Source: CALKJP01 sp046299555
GTDB taxonomy: Bacteria > Bacteroidota > Bacteroidia > JACCXN01
Direction of reading: 5' to 3'
Length of the DNA: 64,000 bases
Assembly (NCBI GenBank): GCA_046299555.1
Contig: JBKBHS010000001.1
Coordinates: 1,240,001-1,304,000, forward strand
Within the stretch, counting starts at the first letter, position 1; each line of letters opens with the position of its first letter. The translations under genes were made by a program, and so were the position numbers. Below the pieces are notes generated by a model. It was given only the letters and a program-made list of their open reading frames with translations. It searched no databases and was not told where the DNA came from. This document shows positions 18,746-25,708 of this stretch, in pieces.

Positions 18746-20266
18746 ATGAAACGTGTAGTTTATAGTTTGATTTTACTTTCAGCCATTGTGATTAGCTCAT
18801 GCAGTAAAGAGCGTTCAAGTATTACCGGCTGGAATTATAATGATCCTAAAAATGGAGGATTTGAAAAAGTACCTTACGAAGAACAAGAAACCGGTCCCGG
18901 TTTGGTACTTATTGAAGGTGGGCGCTTTACAATGGGGCGTGTAGAACAAGATGTGATGTATGAATGGAATAATATTCCAAGAACTGTAACGGTTTCTTCG
19001 TTTTACATGGATGAAACAGAAATTTCAAATTTTCACTATTTGGAATATCTATATTGGTTAGAACGTGTTTACTTGGCTGATTATCCTGAAATTGTTAAAA
19101 AAGCACTTCCTGATACATTGGTATGGCGTGATAAATTAGCTTTTAACGAACCTTATGTTGAATATTATCTTCGTCATCCTGCTTATAGAGATTATCCTGT
19201 TGTAGGAGTTAGCTGGTTACAAGCCAACGATTTTTGTTATTGGAGAACCAATCGTGTAAACGAATTTATTTTAGTTCGTGAAGGTTTGTTTGAATGGAAC
19301 CCTCAACAACGAAACGAAGATAACTTTGATACCGATTCATACTTGGCAGGACAATACGAAAGTGGTAAAGCTGTTCAAGGAATTCCAAGTTACAATCCTG
19401 ATGTTGAATATAGAAACGTGAAAATGGAAGACGGAATCTTATTACCAAGATACCGACTCCCCACAGAAGCAGAATGGGAATATGCAGCATACGGTTTAAT
19501 TGGAAATACAATAGGAGAATTAGTAGTTGAAAGAAAATTATATCCATGGAATGGGCATGCAATAAGGAATGCGGATGAAAAATATATAGGTGAAATTTTA
19601 GCTAATTTAAAACGTGGCGCAGGTGATAACATGGGAGTTGCCGGAAGATTAAATGATAACGCAGATATAACAGCCCCTGTTTATTCCTATTGGCCAAATG
19701 ATTATGGATTATACAATATGGCAGGAAATGTGTCTGAGTGGGTAATGGATGTGTATCGTCCGCTTTCTCCTGAAGACAAAGCAGATTTTCGACCATTTAG
19801 AGGAAACGTATTTAAAACAATTGTTAAAGATGAAGAAGATAATCCTGCTGAAAAATTAGATGCCATTCAATACGATAAAGATAGTAATATTGTTGGATTG
19901 CCAGGACAACTACAATGGAGAAATGTAGATCCTGAAAAAGATAATTTAGCAGCAAGAAGAAATTATCGTAAAGCTGATAACATTAATTATTTAGATGGAG
20001 ATTTTGCATCAAGTATTTATTATGCAACTCCTGATCAAGAGCAAGACGTATTAGCTGATAAAGGAGATAAACTAATGTATGAGTGGGGAGTATCATCTAT
20101 GATTAATGATAAAGCTCGTGTTTATAAAGGAGGTTCATGGAGAGACCGTGTATTTTATATGAATCCGGGAGCAAGAAGATTTTTAGATGAACGTCTTTCT
20201 ACAAACTATATTGGTTTCCGTTGCGCAATGACACGCGTTGGAAGCCCAGTTGGTTTAGGTAGATAA
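18746..20266 (+). CDS. gldJ: Gliding-motility/T9SS lipoprotein GldJ (SUMF1 fold)
   Basis: 506 residues; lipoprotein signal with Cys19 (VISSC). The body is a formylglycine-generating-enzyme-like (SUMF1) domain: LIEGGRFTMGR, FYMDETEISNFHYLEYLYW, PVVGVSWLQANDFCYW, YRLPTEAEWEYAA, YGLYNMAGNVSEWV and the terminal GGSWRDRVFY...GFRCAMT. The large insertions between these blocks and the neighbours porU, porV and murF identify GldJ rather than GldK/PorK, which would be followed by gldLMN. GldJ is needed for T9SS stability and gliding. A strong terminator (20286-20314) ends the porP-gldJ unit. Confidence 0.85.
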   Translation: MKRVVYSLILLSAIVISSCSKERSSITGWNYNDPKNGGFEKVPYEEQETGPGLVLIEGGRFTMGRVEQDVMYEWNNIPRTVTVSSFYMDETEISNFHYLEYLYWLERVYLADYPEIVKKALPDTLVWRDKLAFNEPYVEYYLRHPAYRDYPVVGVSWLQANDFCYWRTNRVNEFILVREGLFEWNPQQRNEDNFDTDSYLAGQYESGKAVQGIPSYNPDVEYRNVKMEDGILLPRYRLPTEAEWEYAAYGLIGNTIGELVVERKLYPWNGHAIRNADEKYIGEILANLKRGAGDNMGVAGRLNDNADITAPVYSYWPNDYGLYNMAGNVSEWVMDVYRPLSPEDKADFRPFRGNVFKTIVKDEEDNPAEKLDAIQYDKDSNIVGLPGQLQWRNVDPEKDNLAARRNYRKADNINYLDGDFASSIYYATPDQEQDVLADKGDKLMYEWGVSSMINDKARVYKGGSWRDRVFYMNPGARRFLDERLSTNYIGFRCAMTRVGSPVGLGR

Positions 20267-20285
20267 ATTATTTTATTAATTAGTA

Positions 20286-20314
20286 AAGCCCCAGGTCATA
20301 CTTGGGGCTTTTTT
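20286..20314 (+). terminator. Rho-independent terminator after gldJ
   Basis: AAGCCCCA pairs with TGGGGCTT around a nine-base loop and is followed by six Ts. It lies 19 bases after the gldJ stop and 17 bases before murF. Confidence 0.88.
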
Positions 20315-20330
20315 ATTAAGTTTTTATAAT

Positions 20331-21638
20331 ATGCCTTCAAATTTTACTATTAAAGAGTTGTATAATATTTATTTAAAGCATTCGAATATCTCAACCGATA
20401 CCAGAAGTATCATACCTAATTCAATCTTTTTTGCATTAAAAGGACAAAATTTTGACGGAAATAAATTTGCCTTACAAGCCCTTGATTTAGGAGCTGCTTA
20501 CGCAGTAATTGATGATAAAACATTTGAAACATCAGAAAAAACAATATTAGTAGATGATGTACTAAAAGCACTTCAAAATTTGGCAAATTTTCATAGAAAG
20601 CAATTAAAAATTCCTTTTTTAGCTATCACGGGAAGTAATGGAAAAACAACAACTAAAGAATTAGTAAATGCCGTATTATCAAAAAAATTCAAAACATTAG
20701 CAACCAAAGGAAACTTAAATAATCATATCGGGGTACCATTAACAATTTTATCAATTCGTAATGACATAGAGTTTGCAATAATTGAAATGGGAGCAAATCA
20801 TCAAAGAGAAATAGCATTACTTTGTGAAATTGCAAATCCTGATTATGGTATCATAACCAATATAGGAAAAGCTCACTTAGAAGGGTTTGGAGGTATTGAA
20901 GGTATTAAAAAAGGGAAAGGTGAAATGTATGATTACATTAAGTCTAAAAATGGGAAAGTTTTTGTAAATTCAGATAGCGAAGTATTAATTGAAATGCTAA
21001 ATAATAGAGGATTAGAAGGTATTACCTACGGAAGTAATTCAAATGCGTTTTTACAAGGAGATATTTTAAATGATCAACCAACATTGTCATTTACTTGGAA
21101 ATGGAAAAATGGTCCAACTAATATTGTTACATCAAAACTACCTGGAGCATATAATTTACCCAATTTTTTATGTGCTGCTTGTGTCGGCTCTTATTTTGGT
21201 GTTTCAGAAAATGATATCAATGATGCTTTATCAAACTATGTGGCTGAAAATAATCGTTCGCAATTAATAATTAAAAATGACAAACAAATTTTACTGGATG
21301 CATATAACGCCAATCCAAGCAGCATGGAAGCTGCATTAATAAATTTTTCAAAAAATAACGCTCAACGAAAAATTGTGTTTTTAGGGAACATGCTGGAATT
21401 GGGTGAAGACGCTAAAATAGAACATCAAAACCTCATAAACTTAGTAAAGAGTTTAAAATTTAATGAAGTTTATTTAGTTGGTAGTTTATTTAAAAACGTT
21501 GATACGGGAACGTTTAATTATTTTGAAAATATTGAGCAATGTATAGCATCTATTAAAGATATTGATTTTAGCAATTCCTTTATATTAATTAAAGGTTCAC
21601 GTGGTTCGAAAATGGAAAAACTTCTTGATTTTTTATAA
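20331..21638 (+). CDS. murF: UDP-N-acetylmuramoyl-tripeptide--D-alanyl-D-alanine ligase
   Basis: 435 residues, normal for MurF, which adds D-Ala-D-Ala to the peptidoglycan precursor in the cytoplasm. N-terminal substrate-binding domain (STDTRSIIPNSIFFALKGQNFDGN), ATP-binding P-loop ITGSNGKTTTKE, NLNNHIGVPLTIL, EMGANHQREI, and the C-terminal DAYNANPSSMEAAL plus FLGNMLELGEDA. Position behind gldJ agrees with the flavobacterial gene order. It follows a terminator, so it must have its own promoter or rely on read-through. Confidence 0.95.
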   Translation: MPSNFTIKELYNIYLKHSNISTDTRSIIPNSIFFALKGQNFDGNKFALQALDLGAAYAVIDDKTFETSEKTILVDDVLKALQNLANFHRKQLKIPFLAITGSNGKTTTKELVNAVLSKKFKTLATKGNLNNHIGVPLTILSIRNDIEFAIIEMGANHQREIALLCEIANPDYGIITNIGKAHLEGFGGIEGIKKGKGEMYDYIKSKNGKVFVNSDSEVLIEMLNNRGLEGITYGSNSNAFLQGDILNDQPTLSFTWKWKNGPTNIVTSKLPGAYNLPNFLCAACVGSYFGVSENDINDALSNYVAENNRSQLIIKNDKQILLDAYNANPSSMEAALINFSKNNAQRKIVFLGNMLELGEDAKIEHQNLINLVKSLKFNEVYLVGSLFKNVDTGTFNYFENIEQCIASIKDIDFSNSFILIKGSRGSKMEKLLDFL

Positions 21639-21658
21639 ATTAAAAAAGCTTTTAATTT
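21637..21658. terminator. Possible bidirectional terminator between murF and a PorG-like gene
   Basis: AAATTAAAA and TTTTAATTT are perfectly complementary around AAGC, directly at the murF stop codon and ahead of a convergent stop at 21685. The stem is all A:T, so it is weaker than the other terminators in the window. Confidence 0.4.
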
Positions 21659-21684
21659 ATTTATGCTTCTAAAGAATAATTTAA

Positions 21685-22623
21685 TTAGAACTTAGCACGT
21701 GTTCTACGCTTCTTCTTTTTTCCTTTTAGCAAATAAGAATATTGGGATCTATAAAAATTACTTTTACCTCTTTCTACATATGAATAATTAACGGTAAGAA
21801 ATAGGTAACCATCATTATCTTTTGGATTTCCTCTAATTGAACCTGGGCCGGGTCTCCAAGTAAAATCGGCCGGAACGGCTGAAGGTTCCATTTCAGATGT
21901 TCTGTTAGAAAGTTCAACAGCTTTTGGGTCTGTTAATACACCTGCTTTAGGATGACGAGTACTAATATCGTCTAAATAGTCAGTAAACGTAAATCGATAA
22001 GCTAATTCAGCTCCAATTCTGTATTTTCTTTTAAAGGTATAATGAAAGCCTGAACCTATTGGTATTACGGGTTGAATGCGACTATAAGGTTTTGTACCGG
22101 GGATTATACCCTGACCTTCTGTTCTTAAAGGTTGCAAAGCATACCATTTTCCATCAACTTTAGATTTTGCTTTAGGATTATGGTATAATACCCCTAATCC
22201 GGTAAAAGCATAGGCTCTAAAATCAATTCTATAACGTCCTGTTCTGCCCACATCATTTACTCCATATAAATTTACCTCACTTATTCCGGCTAATTCAAAC
22301 ATATCATTTCTAAAACTTAAATTCCTTGCAACTCTTCCCGGATTAGTTGAGTTAGCATCATTACCGGTAATTCTTCCATAAGTCAGCATACCTCTTAAGT
22401 TAATCATCGGGTGAACTTTGTAACGTACAAAACCACCTAAAGCCCAACGGGTATGAACCATTTTCATATCTAATAAGAATTCACGATTCTCTTTTTCTTT
22501 TCCTCCAATCTCGCCTAGATAATTACTTGCTCCAACAACTACGCCATAATCTAAAGCATATTGAGAAAAGGCTACTGTAGAAAATAAAATTAAAATATAT
22601 AAAATTAAAAGTTGTTTATTCAT
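21685..22623 (-). CDS. DUF6089/PorG-like outer-membrane beta-barrel protein
   Basis: 312 residues with a signal peptide (about 1-20, ending AFSQ). The mature start YALDYGVVVGASNYLGEIGG and the alternating aromatic/hydrophobic strands (GGFVRYKVHPMINLRGMLTYG, YRIDFRAYAFTGLGVLYHNPKA, RIGAELAYRFTFTDYLDDISTRHP) resemble the DUF6089 group, to which the T9SS protein PorG belongs. The C-terminus is very basic (KGKKKKRRTRAKF), unusual for a barrel, where an aromatic last residue is expected. Placement next to murF-gldJ-porU supports a T9SS link, but the assignment to PorG itself is tentative. Confidence 0.6.
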   Translation of the reverse strand: MNKQLLILYILILFSTVAFSQYALDYGVVVGASNYLGEIGGKEKENREFLLDMKMVHTRWALGGFVRYKVHPMINLRGMLTYGRITGNDANSTNPGRVARNLSFRNDMFELAGISEVNLYGVNDVGRTGRYRIDFRAYAFTGLGVLYHNPKAKSKVDGKWYALQPLRTEGQGIIPGTKPYSRIQPVIPIGSGFHYTFKRKYRIGAELAYRFTFTDYLDDISTRHPKAGVLTDPKAVELSNRTSEMEPSAVPADFTWRPGPGSIRGNPKDNDGYLFLTVNYSYVERGKSNFYRSQYSYLLKGKKKKRRTRAKF

Positions 22624-22671
22624 TGTTAAATTGTAACGAGCGAATTTAGAAATTATGTTTGAATAAACAAA

Positions 22672-22694
22672 AAATCCCCAAAATTTGGGGATTT
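22672..22694 (-). terminator. Rho-independent terminator after lpdA
   Basis: A 10-bp stem (AAATCCCCAA with TTGGGGATTT) with a 3-base loop, followed on the minus strand by TTTTGTTTATT. It ends the lpdA transcript 24 bases after the stop codon. Confidence 0.82.
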
Positions 22695-22718
22695 AATTAT
22701 GTCATTTTAAATATTAAA

Positions 22719-24110
22719 TTATAAGTGGATAACTTCTCCGTATGCAGCAGCGGCCGCTTCCATCACAGCTTCGCTCATAGTTGGATGCGGGTGAACAGCT
22801 TTAATAATTTCATGTCCTGTTGTCTCTAATTTTCTGGCAGCAACTATTTCGGCAATCATTTCAGTAACATTTGCACCTATCATGTGAGCCCCCAATAACT
22901 CTCCGTATTTGGCATCAAAAATAAGTTTTACAAAGCCATCATTATACCCTGCTGCACTTGCTTTGCCGGAAGCAGAAAAAGGAAATTTACCAACTTTTAT
23001 TTCATATCCTGCTTCTTTAGCTGCTTTTTCTGTATAACCTACAGATGCTATTTCGGGCCAGCAATAGGTACATCCCGGAATGTTATTATAATCAATAGGT
23101 TCAGGATGATGTCCTGCAATTTTTTCTACACAGGTTATACCTTCTGCACTTGCAACATGTGCCAATGCTTGTCCACCTACACAATCTCCAATGGCATAAT
23201 AACCCGGTACATTGGTTTGATAATATTTATCAACCACAATTTTACCTTTATCGGTTGCTATTCCTACATCTTCTAATCCTATTCCTTCTAAATTAGCTTG
23301 TATGCCAACAGCCGATAAAACTATATCGCATTCTATTATTTGCTCTCCTTTAGCACTTTTTATTTTTACTTTGCATCCTTTTCCGCTAGTATCAACTGAT
23401 AGAACTTCAGAAGATGTTAATACTTCCATTCCAATTTTCTTAAACGATTTTTCTAAAGTTTTCGAAACTTCTTCATCTTCTAATGGAACTATATTAGGTT
23501 GGTATTCAACAAGGGTAACTTTTGTGCCAATTGTTTGATAAAAGTAGGCAAATTCAGATCCGATTGCTCCACTTCCAACAACTACCATTGATTTAGGTTG
23601 TTCAGGTAATGTCATTGCTTCGCGATAACCAATAATTTTTTTCCCATCTTGCGGTAAATTGGGTAAAACTCTTGAACGAGCGCCTACCGCAATAATTATA
23701 TGATTGGCGGAATACTCGGTAGTTTTACCGTTTTCATCAGATACACTTACTTTTTTTCCTGGTTTTACTTTCCCGAAACCTTTTATAACATCAATTTTAT
23801 TTTTTTTAACTAAAAATTGAACCCCTTTGCTCATTTTATCTGCAACTCCACGACTTCTTTGAATAATCGCTTTAAAATCTACTGATGATGTTCCGGCTAT
23901 GTTAATTCCATAATCTTTAGCATGGTTTAAATATTCAAATACTTGTGCACTTTTTAACAATGCTTTAGTAGGAATACATCCCCAATTGAGGCATATGCCT
24001 CCTAATTCTGCTTTTTCTACAATAGCTGTTTTTAATCCTAATTGAGAAGCGCGAATGGCAGCAACATATCCTCCCGGACCGCTACCTATAATAATTACAT
24101 CGTAGTTCAT
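22719..24110 (-). CDS. lpdA: Dihydrolipoyl dehydrogenase (E3)
   Basis: 463 residues, full length. FAD-binding GSGPGGYVAAIRASQLG at the N-terminus, redox-active disulfide GGICLNWGCIPTKALL, NAD-binding VVGSGAIGSEFAYFYQTIG, second FAD segment YAIGDCVGGQALAHVASAEG, and C-terminal interface HAHPTMSEA-type motif seen as VHPHPTMSEAVMEAA with the catalytic His. It reoxidises dihydrolipoamide on E2 (pdhC, 8956-10221, and possibly the partner of the fused E1 at 25709). The minus-strand box TAGCTTTG at 24152-24145 is a plausible -7 element, although the nearest TTTG lies 24 rather than 19-20 bases upstream of it. Confidence 0.96.
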   Translation of the reverse strand: MNYDVIIIGSGPGGYVAAIRASQLGLKTAIVEKAELGGICLNWGCIPTKALLKSAQVFEYLNHAKDYGINIAGTSSVDFKAIIQRSRGVADKMSKGVQFLVKKNKIDVIKGFGKVKPGKKVSVSDENGKTTEYSANHIIIAVGARSRVLPNLPQDGKKIIGYREAMTLPEQPKSMVVVGSGAIGSEFAYFYQTIGTKVTLVEYQPNIVPLEDEEVSKTLEKSFKKIGMEVLTSSEVLSVDTSGKGCKVKIKSAKGEQIIECDIVLSAVGIQANLEGIGLEDVGIATDKGKIVVDKYYQTNVPGYYAIGDCVGGQALAHVASAEGITCVEKIAGHHPEPIDYNNIPGCTYCWPEIASVGYTEKAAKEAGYEIKVGKFPFSASGKASAAGYNDGFVKLIFDAKYGELLGAHMIGANVTEMIAEIVAARKLETTGHEIIKAVHPHPTMSEAVMEAAAAAYGEVIHL

Positions 24111-24193
24111 TAGATTATTGTTTTTAAATGTGGGCTTAAAAATACAAAGCTATTTTTAAAATGGCTAAAAATAAATCAAATAAACGTTTAAAA

Positions 24194-24222
24194 AAAAAGG
24201 AGCTCGAATAGAGCTCCTTTTT
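24194..24222 (-). terminator. Rho-independent terminator after the DUF5011 lipoprotein gene
   Basis: A 12-bp perfect stem (AAAAAGGAGCTC with GAGCTCCTTTTT) and 5-base loop, 18 bases past the stop at 24240, followed on the minus strand by a run of Ts. Confidence 0.88.
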
Positions 24223-24239
24223 ATAAGTATGTTTAAATA

Positions 24240-24920
24240 TTATTGTTTAGTATATGTTGCAGATCCGTTTCCGTATAAAGCATTAGAACAAGAATAATTT
24301 ATACTAGTAATTTTAAATTGACCACCATTATATGTACCAGTTCCACTTACATTGGAAGCACCTGAACCGGAAAATTGAGGATCTCCAGTTAATGCTTGGG
24401 ATGGAATGGTAATATTACTTCCTTCTACATATGCATATACACTTACACCTGTTCCAAAACCACCAAAATTTGAAATTAAAATTTTATTGTATTCAGATGT
24501 AGATTGAGTAACCGTTACTATATATGAATAAGTACCATTTCCTGATGGAGGGTTAGCACCTGTTACAACATCAGACACATTGTAGGTACCAGCTAATTTA
24601 TCAGATTTAACTTTTACGGTTCTTTTTACTTCTGTAGCCGGATTTCCTGCTTCATCAGATACGTTGTAGGTAATAATATATGTGCCGCATTTTGTATTAT
24701 CAACAGTTCCAGTAGTAACAACTCTACTTTGAATATCTTTGTCTCTATCATCTGTTGCAGTAACACCTGCATCATTGTAAGTGTCACCTAAGTTAATTGA
24801 AATTTCAGCATCTCCATTTAATGCTAATTCTGGAGGAGTAGTGTCATCTTTTTTACAAGATGTAAATACTGTTGCTGTAGCAATTACGATTGCTCCTAAA
24901 ACTAAAATGTTCTTTTTCAT
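24240..24920 (-). CDS. DUF5011 (Ig-like) lipoprotein
   Basis: 226 residues from the ATG at 24920; signal with lipobox FTSC (Cys22). Residues about 30-105 form one DUF5011 Ig-like domain: PPELALNGDAEISINLGDTYNDAGVTATDDRDKDI and GTYIITYNVSDEAGNPATEVKRTVKV. The C-terminal half (LAGTYNVSDVVTGANPPSGNG ... ISNFGGFGTGVSVYAYVEGSNITIPSQ ... GTGTYNGGQFKITSINYSCSN) is a beta-rich domain shared with two further lipoproteins at 60306-60950 and 60979-61635. The role is unknown; Ig-like lipoproteins of this sort are usually surface-exposed. A textbook promoter precedes it. Confidence 0.85.
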   Translation of the reverse strand: MKKNILVLGAIVIATATVFTSCKKDDTTPPELALNGDAEISINLGDTYNDAGVTATDDRDKDIQSRVVTTGTVDNTKCGTYIITYNVSDEAGNPATEVKRTVKVKSDKLAGTYNVSDVVTGANPPSGNGTYSYIVTVTQSTSEYNKILISNFGGFGTGVSVYAYVEGSNITIPSQALTGDPQFSGSGASNVSGTGTYNGGQFKITSINYSCSNALYGNGSATYTKQ

Positions 24921-24946
24921 TTTTTTTAAATTTTTAAAATTGATTG

Positions 24947-24978
24947 CAAATTTATGATTGAAAATTATTAATGACAAA
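24947..24978 (-). promoter_or_regulatory. Bacteroidota-type promoter of the DUF5011 lipoprotein gene
   Basis: Minus-strand TTTG (24978-24975), 20 bases, TAAATTTG (24954-24947), 26 bases before the chosen start codon at 24920; this supports that start over the upstream ATG at 24977, which would lie within the promoter. Confidence 0.75.
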
Positions 24979-25053
24979 TAAGACAGATTAATTTAATTGA
25001 ATAAAACTTGTAAAATAGTTGAATTTCAGTTAATTAAAATTTAGGTATTAATT

Positions 25054-25084
25054 TTTGATATATGAAAATTTGAATATACATTTG
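25054..25084 (+). promoter_or_regulatory. Bacteroidota-type promoter of the Ala/Glu-rich lipoprotein gene
   Basis: TTTG (25054-25057), 19 bases, TACATTTG (25077-25084), 35 bases before the ATG at 25120. Confidence 0.75.
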
Positions 25085-25119
25085 CAACGATTTTTAAACT
25101 TTAAAAACCCAAACAGAAA

Positions 25120-25473
25120 ATGAAAAAATCTTTATTATCAGTAGCTATTGCCGGATTAATGTTGGTAGTAGCATGTGGACCAAGCGAAGAAGAAATCGCT
25201 GCAGAAAAAAAACGTGTAGAAGATTCAATTGCTGCAGTTAAAGCTGCAGAAGAAGCTGAAGCAAAGAGAGTAGCTGATTCAATTGCTACTGCTGAAGCTG
25301 CTGCTGCTGAAGAAGCAAAAAGAGTAGCTGACTCAATTGCTGCTGCAGAAGCTGCTGCTGCCGAAGCTAAAGCTAAAAAATCTTCAGGTGCTTCTAAAAA
25401 ATCTTCAACAACAACTACTCCTACAGCTCCTGCTACTCCTGGTGGTCGTGGTGGTGCTACAAAAGTTAACTAA
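25120..25473 (+). CDS. Small Ala/Glu-rich coiled-coil lipoprotein
   Basis: 117 residues with lipobox LVVAC (Cys19). After the short GPSEEE linker, residues about 30-90 consist of a repeated helical unit of about 17-18 residues, KRVADSIAxAEAAAAEE, seen three times with slight variation and well conserved at DNA level too. The C-terminus is a Ser/Thr/Pro/Gly-rich unstructured tail. Architecture resembles Lpp-like or TolA-like coiled-coil lipoproteins rather than an enzyme; many Bacteroidota carry such abundant envelope proteins, but no named family is recognised. A clear promoter and a very strong terminator suggest high, independent expression. Confidence 0.8.
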   Translation: MKKSLLSVAIAGLMLVVACGPSEEEIAAEKKRVEDSIAAVKAAEEAEAKRVADSIATAEAAAAEEAKRVADSIAAAEAAAAEAKAKKSSGASKKSSTTTTPTAPATPGGRGGATKVN

Positions 25474-25492
25474 TTTAAGTTATGATTTTTTT

Positions 25493-25525
25493 AAAAAAAC
25501 CTCTCAATTTTTGAGAGGTTTTTTT
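25493..25525. terminator. Strong bidirectional terminator
   Basis: AAAAAAACCTCTCAA pairs with TTGAGAGGTTTTTTT (15-bp stem, 3-base loop). T-runs exist on both strands, so it can end the lipoprotein gene from the left and the tiny minus-strand gene (25524-25628) from the right; the stop codon of the latter touches the stem. Confidence 0.88.
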
Positions 25526-25628
25526 ATGGACATTTGTCACAGTTCTTTTTATTGTTTCTTTTAATTAAATTATAAATCAATCCTGTGACTGCAATAACAA
25601 ATAATAAAATAACAAATAGATTTTGCAA
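25524..25628 (-). CDS. FeoB-associated-type small Cys-rich membrane protein (TTG start)
   Basis: A 34-codon frame starting with TTG at 25628. The translation is MQNLFVILLFVIAVTGLIYN (one membrane helix), then LIKRNNKK and the terminal CDKCP. A short N-terminal helix, a basic stop-transfer stretch and a cysteine pair at the extreme C-terminus are the pattern of the FeoB-associated Cys-rich membrane protein family (also labelled virus attachment p12-like). There is no ATG in frame between the TTG and the upstream stop. A TATTTTTG -7-like box (25664-25657) lies 28 bases upstream and a terminator directly downstream. feoB is not in this window, so the iron link is by family only. Short length keeps confidence moderate. 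Confidence 0.55.
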   Translation of the reverse strand: MQNLFVILLFVIAVTGLIYNLIKRNNKKNCDKCP

Positions 25629-25708
25629 TTTCTTTGTTTTTAAAAATAATTTGTTTCAAAAATAAAGAAAAATTAGCCTTAATTTAGCTCCAATAATTTT
25701 CTAAATTT

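Noticed and set aside
18746..20266. GldK/PorK rather than GldJ
   Set aside because: gldL, gldM and gldN do not follow; the neighbours porU, porV and murF fit gldJ.
25120..25473. DNA repeats in the Ala/Glu-rich lipoprotein gene as a mobile repeat
   Set aside because: The repeats keep the reading frame and encode a helical unit, so they are explained by protein structure.
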